A DNA stretch of 64,000 bases from Taenia hydatigena (lineage: Eukaryota; Platyhelminthes; Cestoda; Cyclophyllidea; Taeniidae). Both the position numbers and the translations under genes were made by a program. Positions 45,903 to 58,100 of the stretch are shown here, in pieces. The number at the start of each line of letters is the position of its first letter. The first letter of the stretch is position 1. Below the pieces are notes generated by a model. The model had not been told where the DNA came from and did not search any database. It saw only the letters and a program-made list of their open reading frames with translations. The stretch spans positions 5,521,543-5,585,542 of the forward strand of contig JADWOT020000006.1 of the NCBI GenBank assembly GCA_036345935.2, given 5' to 3'.

Positions 45903-46802
45903 CCCGTGGTTATTTTGAAAAACTTAACTTAAATCGCAATCGAAACCTCCAGCAGTTAGGCTGCAGTTGAAACGGTTCAGACCCCATGAGGACAAATTCA
46001 GAAAGTTGATGTTAGTGGTTGTTTCAAAGCTGTTGCATGATAAAACCATGGGATCACCTACTTCCACAGCATCTCACTGTTCAGTGTAAGCAAGGTGGTA
46101 TTGTAAAATCTCCAATGTGGTAGCCATATCAAGAATACCGGAAGTGGACAACGACTCATCAAGCAATTCAACTCGATCGCGCTACGAGCTATGTAATAGT
46201 GAAGCAATCATCTGAAGATCGTGCTGCAGCAGTCTCAACATTGCAATGTAGATGAGGTGAAGACTACTGGCTAAAAGCACACTAACGGACGTCGAGAGAT
46301 CGCGTTTCAGAAGCCACAAAAACATTATGGAGCTGAAATGGATACAGGGCGTCTAGGTGCGCACTGATGGTAGGCGTCTACCTTGAAAACACACACACAC
46401 ACACACACGGGAAGACTCAAAGGATTAGAGCTCACGCAAACTACCTCATGAAGCATAAGACACTGAGCCTTAACTGGTGCGGAGTATTATCATGCACCCA
46501 AAACCTTTATTTTATTTTTTGCGGCTATCATACAAGAGAGATGGAGGAGAAGGCGGAAGTCGCATCATACAAAAAATTACAAGTATGCACAGCATCTGAA
46601 GATACGGTGGAAAACAAGAGGAGTGAATATTGTATCGTGGAAGTGTATATGCATGTATGCATTTATGCGTGTATGTATAACAGTCGTATTTACACGAAAA
46701 AGATATGGGATCTCTACAGATCAATTATGCTCCGAATCGCAGCATCAATTGTGGGATCTTCTGAGTGCTGCAACCGTTGGTAGGGCACCCCATCGTCGGT
46801 TT
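45903..46802. other. Intergenic; (CA)n microsatellite
   Basis: Region between the PPCS start and the end of the BICRA-like gene. It holds a (CA)10 run at about 46389-46408. It may also contain the last exon(s) of the BICRA-like gene, which I could not define. Confidence 0.45.
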
Positions 46803-49800
46803 CTACTCGAGATTTCGGCATCTCCGGCATTGAGGCGGAGGGTGGAAGCAAGTTCTAAAACAAGAGAGATGAGCTTTGAAAGGGAAACGTTTCAACTTGA
46901 ACTGAAATGCGTAAAGACGCCTTACTACGGAGAGGCCGTTCAGAGGAGACCCCGGTCCACGAACACCGAAATTATTTACCACTACCTCTTCCTCCTCCTC
47001 TACAACAACATTTGTAATGTCCACTCCGGGAGAACTGGTGGGTTGGAAATCCATAGCCTCCTCTGCTACCATCACTCCCTCGTCCTCCTCTTCCCACTCA
47101 GGCCAAGCACCCTCTTCCACAGAGGCAGTGCACTTTACCAAAGTCCTGGGAGACTCTTTAAATAAAGTTCCCACTTCCTCCACTTCCGACTTTGACTGTT
47201 GCTCCTCCAACTGAAGATCGGCTGGTCGAGAGTTACCCTTTTCATCAAACTCCAAAGGGACGAAGTCAGGGGCTGCCTCTTCGAGGAATTGGCGTATGCG
47301 TTTGGCTGGCAGCGGATGGCATTCTTCAGCGTCTAAGCGAGCCTTCAGCTTCTCAAATGCGGCTTGTTCAGCTGCAAGACGCTCACGATCACTTGCTAAC
47401 GCTAGTCGGAGGAGCGGTAAACGGTCGGCTCGAGGACAGTCCATTAGTTGCTGAAAGTTTGAATAACCCTGGTCAAAACAAAACCAGTCTGGAATACGCT
47501 TAAATAGACGCACTGAAGAATAAAGTAAACTATCCTAGAACACAAGTTCAGGAACAAAAAACTGATTTAAAAATATGCACTCACAAATTCAATTTACAAC
47601 AGTTTGAAGTCGAGAGGAAGTGAACATACCCATTTTTCAGCACACAGTATGGAATAGATAGCGACTTCAGTTTGTCGCTTCCTCGTGAATAATTGATGAA
47701 ATGCCTTATCAAGTATATCCTCCACTGAAATGGTCAAAAAATGGAAAACATTTACGCAATAAAGAGGAATTGAAATCACTAAGACTAACTATCCCTCCAC
47801 ATAGACGAAAAAGCGAACCCTTAGCTATGGCCTCTGGCGTGTTATCCATATCTTGTTGGACGTGGTAGGGTGCCAAGAGACTAAGAAGTTCTTCCAGTGA
47901 AGGCAATGAGTGCTCATCAGACGCCGCCAGAACCGGTGGTCGAGAGATTGCCGCGATCTGATCAGCATGGAGGAGAGTTCGGACAGCACTGAGACGACGG
48001 GACTGTAGCACGGACAGCTGATTTACCGACGGTACGTTAGTGGGCGCACTGGTGGTGGCAGCTGCGATAGACGAAGATGGAGCAGGAGAAACCACCCCAG
48101 GAGCCCGGACGAGCGTTGATGACGCACCGAATAGAGGCACCTTCAGTGGCAAACTTGATTTAGATGGATCTGAAAGAAAAAAAAAAGTACTGCAGTTAGC
48201 GAACACTACCTCCACATGGAAAAGGGCACGTGGAAAACTTACCAGAAGGAGTATTAGCAGCACTAGCGGGTACAGGAGCAAGAACGCACATTGTGCCAGT
48301 TGAAAGTGATTGCCTGGGTGATTGAACCGTCTGCTGTGAGACCGAGGGTTGTTGTGGCGTAGTTTGAGGTTGGGATGGTGGGGGCGGCGGACGGAGCAAT
48401 CGGAGCTGCGTTGCCACAGGCGGCGCAGGTCGGGGATGGGCAGCGAAGAAGCGGGCCTGTTCCTGCTGGTATACCACGAGCACTTCCGCCTTGCGCTGAT
48501 TGGTAGGAAGAGTGTAGAGCAGTTGTTCCAAATCCACTTTTTGTGCTCGCGTTAACCATAATTGGTAGCGTTGTGAGGTGAGACGGAATTCCACCAATAC
48601 ACTTTCCCCGGCGGCCATCGCAACGTTTACAGGAAGGAGACGATGCTTTACCAGAAGGCTGACCACCTCCGAACGCTGAAAGGAGGGAGCAGCATACATT
48701 CATACAAGCCGCCCTGCCGATATGTTCAAATCGATACGACAGAGCGTTTGTGTGTGTGTGTGTGTATGATGGCGTAAGGCAGTAACTGCGAGCCACCAGA
48801 GTAATGTTCTACTTAAGCTGAATCAGTAGGAACGTCGATAAATGAATCGCTAAGAAAAACTGACCTCCTGCTTTGACCCACAGAGAGTGGACCAAGCTAA
48901 TGTGATGTTTCAATGGGCTCTTAGCTCAGCAGCCTACATAGAGTAGCAAGTTTCATCACTTTCTTACACGGCATATAAACTTATTCTAACGAAGAGAGAA
49001 CAACAAAACAAACTTCAAAAGCAAAAAGCACAAAGTAGCGCAAGCCGCAGGCGCACCTACTTAAAGTTCAGGAAATAAAAAGGAAGGGAAATTGAGGCCA
49101 AAAGGCACGAACTGGACGGCGAAATGGTCTTACCGATGGGAGTCTTTGGCCATTCGGATTCAACTGTCTGGAGTGCATTGTGGTCTAGGAGAAACGCGTG
49201 AATCAAACGGAAACTATCATCACAAGACACGCCCTTCAAGACACGTCTCAAAGTGATCAAACTTGGAAGCTGAAGGCTTACCACAGAACTGGGAGAACGC
49301 GGGGTAATTGAAGACGACAGTCTTGGCTGTATGGCAGACGATGAACTCAATGGAGCCTAGTTAGATGGAGAGGGAAGGGGAGAGGAGAGTTGCGTTGAAA
49401 CGAAAAGAAAAAGGAAAGATACCACTGCTGGCCACAGCAAGCAAAGGCAATATCAGAACAGGGGCGAACCGAAATGCACGCTACGCGCAGAAGAAAGAGC
49501 TAACGAACACGCGCATGGGGGAACTTACCAAGGGCGATCGGGACGCATTGACGTATGCCCGGAGGGTGGCCAGACTTTGTGACACACTCCGTCGTGCCTC
49601 CCTGGCTGGAGGGCTCTGATTCAGAAGCACAAGTAAAGAGTGGAAATTGTGGATCGTTAGCACGTATGTCACATGTGCACCCAAGCAAGGCGATAACTCC
49701 AAGGAAACACAACTCGCTTGGCAAATAGTAGAAGGGATGAAGAACTGGTAAATTTCGACTGACACATCTCTCCCCTTTCCCAGTAGAATAATTTGACGTT

Positions 49801-52800
49801 TTCAAGCTTAATCAGCAAACCCCAGTTTATATGAGGAACGAAAAGAGAAGTCAACGCTTCCCTTATCAAGCGTTGAAGCGAAGCAATAGCCCATGAAGAG
49901 AGGAAAATGGTAGAAAGTTGGAAAGTGACACACAATCAACAGATACTGAGGAGAATAGCGAAGTGGACAAGCGGCAGATGGGCGGACACTTACCGAAATG
50001 GGCCTAATGGGGACTTTTGAAGTTCCCACTGTCGGCGAGGGTGAAATAGGACCTTGACTCCTCTGTAGCAGATAAAGTACAGGGAATTTACGGCCCACCC
50101 ACACTGCATACTAAGGTTTCGCACACACAATTCCACCCCAAAATCGCCAATTGCCCAGCTCATAGGTGAAAGAGAAATGAAACATGACAAAATTCGACCA
50201 ATGAATCCACCGACTTTGGTATCTAAGATGATGTTGAGAATTGGCACAACTCATAGATTGGAATTATAGAAACATTTTATGAATTCCAATCATGTAGAAT
50301 ATTGAGTCAGAACTCAAGTGCCGAATCTGAGCTTCCATAAAACTAACAAAACCCTGTTATCAGAGTTGTAACAGTATACTTTTTGCGAGGGATGGAGCAC
50401 TAGCGAATTGCCTTAACCACTCACACAATCAATTCTTCATCAAGCTGTTGAATGAAAAAACAGCATAACCTCCGTTCACTAAACTACCATCCGGGTCAAA
50501 TCACTCTAGAGTGGCACAAGACAGAAATTAAATAATGAATTTCGAGCAATCGCTACATCTAAAAAATTTGCTAGGCCTATAACTCACCAAGAAAATCAAA
50601 GTAGGTAATCGAAACTAAAGTATAAAAACGACAAGCCTCGCAAAAAAGCACGGTGATAAGTGATAGAGACCCACCACAGCTGGGAGAATGGAGGCGGGCG
50701 TAGTACCAGGAGGGCGAGGTCTGAGAGTGGTATTGGTAGCAGGGGAGATGGAGGGTCTAATGACACCCCCGGAGGAGCGAAATTTTGCATTTTCTATGGT
50801 CCTCAGGACCTGATCACGAGCTTGGAGAAGACGTTGCAAACGATTCGATTGCTGCAGAGTCAGTGGGGTGGTCGAAGTCGTGGCTAACTGCTCGAGGTTG
50901 CTTATTTCCTTGTTCAGCTCAAGCAGCACCGACTCTGGGGTTGCTATGAGCGGTCTCGTGTGCGTGGAGCCGGTGACAGCAGTAGAAGTAGCAATGACGG
51001 GAACACTGTTTATCGTAGGGGCGGAGATGTTAGCAGCAGTCGTTAACGCCACCGTTGCTGTCGTCGAGACAGCGGTGATGACAGGGGTAGGCGTAGTATT
51101 CGGCGCAATGGGACATCCATTGGGGAAACGGGCCACTGCAACTCCTGGATGAATCTGTAGAGATATTGATAGTCTGCTTATTAACCACCTTTCCATGGCC
51201 TTTAAATCATACTGTTAAGGAATCCTGGATGATTTTGGTGTAAGAGAGCTGTGCTGACTATAAAGTCCCAATAAAAATGAGAAAAAAAATGGTTTAAGTT
51301 GAAAGGTAAGGTACCGGGATGTGACCAGTGCTGTTTGGCTAGAGTTGAACTCACTACCAATCTAACAGATTGAGGCGAGAAGGCAGCCGCTGACAAGAGC
51401 CAGACACACATAAGAGAACTTAAAGCCACACACTCATGCCAATGGATTTATATTTGTGTGTGCAAACGCACAAACACACAAAGAACGCTAGTCACATATT
51501 TTAGGCAAAAAAGTTAACTCGGATCATGCAGCGAGGTCACGCAGCCCATGTAATGATGATAATCTTAAAAAGTTTAGACGCCTCTTTAAAAGGAACACCA
51601 TTGGACTGGACTTTAATGCAATGGCTTTGTCCATATCTTTACTGACCTCGGATTACGCGTTCCCTACTTCGCCGTCGTAGCAGCCTTTGCAATCAGCTGG
51701 GAATTAATAAAAAGGCGTGAGATTGAGTCAAAGAAAGGATTGGACTGCCGTATTTACAAAAAGCGTTAGGAGCAACACAGAGGAAATTGGATTTCTGATT
51801 CATTAATTTGGTTTGCACAAGGGTTTTCCACAAACGCAGATTTTGAGTTCAGCATAAGTCACAATGAATATGAATGCTAATAAAAAGAGTTGATGCAGAC
51901 TATAACTAAGCTCTGCAGATAGAGCAAAAGCTAGTCATAAAGTTACAGAATATTGCGATTTACCGTAAGGAAATTTGAGCCGATATGAAAAAAATAGACA
52001 ATGTAGGCGAACGAAAACCCCAACATAGCAAGCGCCTGACACCAAAATTGCGATGCAAACCTAGCTGACCCCAAGTCATGCACATCATTTGCCAAACAAA
52101 TATTAATAGTAAATGTCGATCAAAGACAGCCGCGATATACATAAGGGGATTGGCTGAAATATTTAACGAATCAAGGAGAAATGAGTCTCGACAATATGGA
52201 TGCGGAATAGCGAATAGCGGTTGGCTGTTGCTTAGAGAGAAAGCGTTGATTGGTAGAAACCTCAAAACAGTTTAATTGGCAAAACTTAGTGACAGGCCAT
52301 TGGATGTTTCTCGAACGGGTGGATGACACATGGTTAAAGAATTACACGCGCATGTATGCAGCATAAAAATCATGCAAGAAGATATACACCTGATGACAAG
52401 GAGACTGTTGAAGGTTCGGTTGAACCGCAACCGCAGGATTCGCACAAACGATGGGAGGGTTGGCCGCAGAAATCACGTTAGCCGTTGCGGATTGTTGGGG
52501 CAATTGAATCAGACCTGAGGTGGGTTGAGTGCCAAGGACAAGAGCCATTGGAATCGCCTGACCGCCTGTGGGAGCTCGGACTTGGAAGTGGGATTGGGGG
52601 TGGGCGATCATGTAGGAAGTTCCCGGAGGCTGGGCGATAACAAATCCATTTTGGGGAGTACTGCAAGCCACAGAAAAATAACTCATGAACAAATGGAATG
52701 TTAAAGCAAACGTGAGGGTTTTACGATATTAAATGCGTGAGGAATATATTCGAAACCTAATGACTCAAAAACAACTGTACGTTGTAAATAAAGTCGAAAA

Positions 52801-53345
52801 ACCAAAAAACTTGAGCGAAATAGAACAGCGAAATTCAAGGCTGATTTGGTCACTTTTTTAACCCAGATCGCCAAATGGAGAATGAAAGCCGGACAGAATA
52901 AGTGAATGGGTTACTTGGCAAGGAAGATCTGTTGACCGAGAGGAATACTCTGATAGACGTAAGGAGATGAAGGTATGAGACTGGGAGGCTTGCTGGAAGA
53001 TGTACTATTCACAAGGCTGTTGGAAGCCTGTGGAATGGAGATGGTGCTACTAGTGGCCAAGTAAGTTACCATCGGGGAAGATGCGGGAGCGGTCATGATA
53101 AGCGGATTAAGACAGGCGGTTTGGTCGCGGATGGGTTGACCAGATACGGGAGAGGGGCAAGCTGCTGGAATGGGTTGGACAACTTGGATTGGTTTGGGAA
53201 GAGACCCTGGCGGAGTTTCAAGCGATGCCAGAGACTCAACGGAGGGGCTGCGAATCAAAACACACAAACAAAAGGATCGTGGCACCAGATCAATAACAAA
53301 AGATGAAATAGCTACGATGCTCTGTGCTAAAATAATAAAGCACAT
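46803..53345 (-). CDS. GLTSCR1/BICRA-like protein, probable ncBAF (SWI/SNF) subunit; partial model
   Basis: Clear exons include 48675-48243, 48169-47819, 47724-47630 and one starting at 47498. The last three junctions join in phase (G|AT, G|TG, phase 0). Across them runs a GLTSCR1-type domain: SLEELLSLLAPYHVQQ, then VEDILDKAFHQLFTRKRQ, a variable part, then ALASDRERLAAEQAAFEKLK, paralleling the BICRA LLPYHVYQ ... QAMLNKYRLLLLEES ... IQEEK layout. It is followed by an acidic tail (EEEEE near 46990). Upstream open segments at 49350-49130, 51150-50690, 52660-52390 and 53250-52915 are Pro/Ser/Thr/Gln-rich and look like further exons of a transcription cofactor; one has LQQSNRLQRLLQARDQVLRT. First and last exons are not settled. 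BICRA proteins hold BRD9 in the non-canonical BAF remodeller. Identification rests on one domain. Confidence 0.62.
48748..48765. repeat. (TG)n microsatellite
   Basis: Nine TG units upstream (in transcript terms) of the exon starting at 48675; intronic in the BICRA-like gene. Confidence 0.9.
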
Positions 53346-54419
53346 GAAGGGCAGATGTAATCAAGTATACAGAAATTTGCCCACAGAATACAAGAGATTC
53401 GACTATAAAATAAGCGATGATTCACCTGACAAAAGTAATGTCATAAGCAAAAGTCAAGTGAAGCATGACAAGCTTTTACAAGGAAAATAACGGAAAAATA
53501 GGATTTTGGGCGAGGTAGCACTGGTAGAAGCAACCCCCAATGTCGGGGTGTAGAAAGGGCAGTATCATTCCAAAAAACAGCACCTTACAAAAATACACCT
53601 TTCATCACGTAAAAATGGCGAACCTCACAAAATATATGATTAAACTACTTAATCTATGGGGAAAAAGCCACGCATCTCTCAGAACTTACTAAGTAGGGTT
53701 CATAGGTCCAACTCCAGAAATGTTAGCGCACGGACTCGTCAGCAATGTGTAGGAGGACAAAAATCTGTATGCTCCTTTATGAAAAACGAGAGACAATATA
53801 AATAAACCGCAAACTTTACAGAACGAGTCCAAAAAATATTAGGCAGAATACCGCCAACGCTTTTCGACAGTTGACCTCACTTTTACTATAGATACAGATA
53901 AACAAACTCTTATTCAGAAAAACTTGCATAATTTACTATAATCAAGGGTTTCGCTGTTTTGATGTATAAAGAAATAGCATGCATAGAATTTATTAGATGC
54001 AAAGCTAAAACAGTAAGCAGACGTTTTTAAGAACATTTGTCTTTTTAAAATATCATGGCAGTAGAATTCGGTGCGTAAGGCCTGTAAATGAGCACATAAC
54101 CTTCATAGTTCATTTCCAATAAAAGTGTGGAACTGTACTCACTACTAATATTTCAGTGGCTTAAACAAGCTCTCCTTTAGGAATATTTAATCAATCTACA
54201 GGGCTTATAATGCTTTTCCCTCGTATAAAGTAGAGCGATTTCGGTACCTTTTGAGACATGAAACAACAGTTTAGGCACACTTTTATAAATATAGTGGCAA
54301 TAGGCCTTTTTTAGACCATATACGTTTCCAAAACGCATCTTGATTAAGCCGCAATTTTTTAGTCATACACCGGATATCAGGGTCTGCTGTAATACTTGTT
54401 GTAGAGGGTTATTCCGCAC
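53346..54419. other. Intergenic, BICRA-like / importin
   Basis: AT-rich; no coding sequence recognised. Upstream of both flanking genes, so it likely includes the first exons or promoter of the BICRA-like gene. Confidence 0.45.
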
Positions 54420-54830
54420 CCTCCTGGTTATCCTTGATAGTAGAAGTCTGTGTACGTTTAGACATCTTTAATGTATATGGGATGAAAAATACAGCTAGGC
54501 GAGATATGGGGTTCAGGCCGAGGATGTGTCACGCTCCAGCAAGTGTCCAGGCTGCTCCGTCACGTGGTTCAAATTGACTTCCCGCCTCTGGCCTACAAAG
54601 CGCATTTAAAGAATTAAGTATTACACTTGTATTCTTTATATGTGCTTTGTAGGCAAGAGGCGGGAAAACGATTTGAACTTTGTGGCGAAGCGGCGTGGAG
54701 ACTCGCAAGAACGTGACTCTTCCCCGGCCTGAATCCCACATCTTGCCTAGCCGTATAATTTTCACCCTCTGTAGTAAAGATGTCAAAGCATACTCAGACT
54801 TCTGCTAACAAGGGCGACCAGCGGGGAGAG
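54420..54830. repeat. Inverted pair of the ~200-bp dispersed repeat
   Basis: A plus-orientation copy (about 54420-54615) is followed after about 15 bp by a minus-orientation copy (about 54630-54830). Both share CCTACAAAGC, CCCGCCT, GGTTCAAAT-like and GACATCTTTA segments with 7765-8190. The two arms would fold into an imperfect hairpin with arms of about 190 nt. The 85-codon minus-strand open frame here is only repeat sequence. Confidence 0.75.
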
Positions 54831-55181
54831 GGGGAACTCTCTACATCTGCAGGCACAGATTAGACTTTAGTACGTAAAAAAACTTTTTGTCATGAAGTGT
54901 ATGTGAAATATGGCACATCGTGACGCGAGCGTCTATATAGTTCCAGCGCTTCCTTCAAGCGTTTTTACTCATCTTGGATTTTCTGGAATTTTTCCAAATG
55001 CTTTTAGTTTAATTCGCGATTTTGATAGGGCAAAACGTATTTGTTTTTTGCTATTAATAAAAAGAATCGCCCTAATTTATTAAAGGTGTGTTGTTATAAT
55101 TACTCACTCTCTGCAATTTACCGCTTTTTTTGGTGTGATTCAAATCACGTTGTGGAATTTTACAGGTTTGGGGTTGTGTAA
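54831..55181 (+). promoter_or_regulatory. 5' flank of the importin gene
   Basis: AT-rich 350 bp directly upstream of the importin start codon, bounded on the left by the inverted repeats. No distinct motif. Confidence 0.35.
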
Positions 55182-58100
55182 ATGGATCCGCACCGCATAG
55201 TTCAAGCTTTACAGGCATCTTTGCAACCAGAACAACGTGAGAATGCGGAGAAATTACTGGTTGAGGTAGTTCCCATATTTCTTAAACACCAGATCTAGAT
55301 GCATAAGATTATCGGCTTTGCGCCTACACTCCTCCAAATCGTGCTGGAACAAACACTTGATCTATCAGTTCGCCAAGCTGGAGCCGTGTTGCTGAAAAAT
55401 ATGATTCTAAGCTCTTGGAGACAAAGGCTGCCGTTGACCCCTGATGAGCCTATTCCTTTTCAAATTCACGAGAATGATAAAGCCCATATTCGGAATGTTA
55501 TTGTGCCTGCGGTCGCCTCTTCAGTCATTCCTATACAGTATGCTAAGCTTAGTTAATGTATGGCTTCTTTGAGGTCTATTCTCCAGGTTGCCCTAGCTAA
55601 GATTTTGAAGCTTGACTTTCCGTCCCGTTTCCCGAATTTCGTGGATCAAATTACAGGCTACCTCGATTCCATGAACTTTCGTGAATTTCACGGAGCTCTC
55701 CTTTGTTTGCATGGTCTAGTTCAGGCTTACGAGCACAAAACCACTGATAAAGGACCACTTCCCCAAACAATGAATACCCTCCTTCCTCTCCTTCACCATC
55801 GGATGAATGTCTTGCTTTCCGACTCTTCTGACGAGTCTCTCACTCTTCAAAAGCTCATACTTAAGATTTTCTATCGTTATATTAACTACCATTTGCCGAC
55901 CTCCTCAATTAACGAAGAGGTAGGAATGTTTTTGGCGACAATCAAAATTTTCTAGTGGGTCACCCAATGGCATCTAGTCTGTTCCCTTTTGGAAAACTTT
56001 GATTGCGCCAACGATGATCCGAATAGTGTGTATTGGAAACGGCAAAAATGGGCTGCCCGTATTCTTTATCGTTGGTTTATCTCCTACGGAAGTCCTGGCA
56101 ATGTTCAGAAAAAATATGCATCTTTTGCAGAATGGTACCTGAAGAACTTTTCGAAGCAGGTTCTCACCACTTTTCTCAAAATCTGCGATGCCTATCGGCA
56201 GCAGATATTCATTTCTCCTATTGTCCTAGCCGAAACACTCTCCTACTTATCTGCTGCGTAAATATCCATTTTAACCTCTTGTAACCTATCGTTAGGCTTA
56301 CCCATGCATTCTGTTGGAAAATCATTCGGCCGTACTTTGACACCCTTCTGCAGGATGTAATCGTCCCCCTCCTCTCCTTCACAACGGACCTTGCCGAATT
56401 GTGGGAGGATGATCCTCTGGAGTACATCCGCTACAATACTTCCATGTACATGTCAGTAGATAGTCCTTCTGATGCAGCTGCCTCCTTTATCAAGGAGGCC
56501 TGTTTAAAACGCAAGGGCATTTTAGACAAGGCGATACAGTACTGTACTCAGGTGCTTAATCACGATGTTAAGCCCGAAGTTAAGGACGGTGCGTTGCATC
56601 TAATCGGCACGGTTTGCAACATCCTTCTCAAAGACAAAGTGTACAAGGTATGCTTCTTTATGTCTTGGCTACTCACCTGTAGGAACAACTGGAAAACTTC
56701 TTGGCCGCTCACGTTCTCTCGCTGTTCGAAGCTCCGGAAGGCTATAGAAGAGCTAGGGCCTGTTGGTTGGTGGGGAAGTTGTCGCGTGCCCAGTTCAGTA
56801 ATGTGGATATTTTGTGCCAAATTGCCATGGTGTGTCGACATCTCATGTGCTCGGATTCAAATCTGCCCGTGAGGGTCGCCGCAGCTACCACCATCTTCTC
56901 TCTAATTAAGGATCAGAAAGAAGGTCGATTAAGTTCTTTTCTGATTTAGGCTTCCTAAATATTGTTGGATGTTTTTCTTTAACTGCTGCTTGCCTTTTAG
57001 TTGAGAAAGCAATGAGTACACACCTTCCAGAACTCGTTATGCGTGAGTTTTAACGTGTTCTGCTCAAAGCTAAATGTAATTCCTGTCACCCCTTCATTGG
57101 GCTAAATTTTCCTTTGTTAGAGTTGCTTAAGCTCCTTCGCGAGACAGAATTTGACGACCTGAATTCTGTTCTTCGTGAGGTACTGGTCTACTCTGACGAA
57201 CTTCAACCCATTTCAGTTCAAATGCTGCAGCATTTGGTAAGTACATTGGGGAACTATGTTTCACATTTTAAATCTATTGTATCACGCTCCTTTACCTCTA
57301 TTTTCAGTCTGGTACCTTTGTGAAACTGGTTGGAGTACAAGAGAACGGCGTAGGATTGGTATCCAGTGGTGATAGTGAAAGGGATGGTGAGTTTAACCTC
57401 GATGAGGCAAAGGAGTATCAATCCCTAGTCGCTACGGGTGTCATGGAAAACATTGAAACCCTGATTTCGGTTATGGAGGACAATGCGGAGCTGGTGGCCA
57501 GTTCAGAGAGCGTGATAGTGCAGTTAGTACAAGTTATTCTCAAAAATGAAATTGCCGATTTTTACGACGAGGCCTTCTCTCTGGTGTGTTCCGTCACTCA
57601 CACACGTATCTCTCCACTTCTCTGGACTGTGTACGACTGGCTCTACCAGGCCTTTTCGAGCGATGCTAGCGATTGCTTCGTGTCCATGGCGCCTTCTCTA
57701 CACAATTATATCACTGTTGATCCAAAGAGCTTTGTCTCGTCTCCTGATCGTGTGAAAATGTTCATATCGATGTGCGCACAAGTCAGTATTCTCTGGCTCT
57801 GATGTGTGGGATCTGATATTTGTCGAGTTATTTATTCGGGTTTGTCCTTTTCAGGAACTTCAATCTGAAGAGGACCAAGCCGATGGGGGTGTCCACGCTG
57901 CGAAACTGTTGGAAGTTTTTGTTCTCAATTTTCGTGGTCAGTTGGATAGCTTTATTCCGGAGGTCATTGAACCAGCGATCACTTGTCTTACGCGAAAATC
58001 TACAATCCTCGAACTTCGCATTAGGTGTCTTCTGGTAAGGTTGAAGCTACCTTATCTTTTAAATCCCTGTCGTCCATGTTTGTCACTTCTCTCTCGCTAG

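Noticed and set aside
54529..54786. 85-codon minus-strand open frame
   Set aside because: Pure repeat sequence of the inverted pair.
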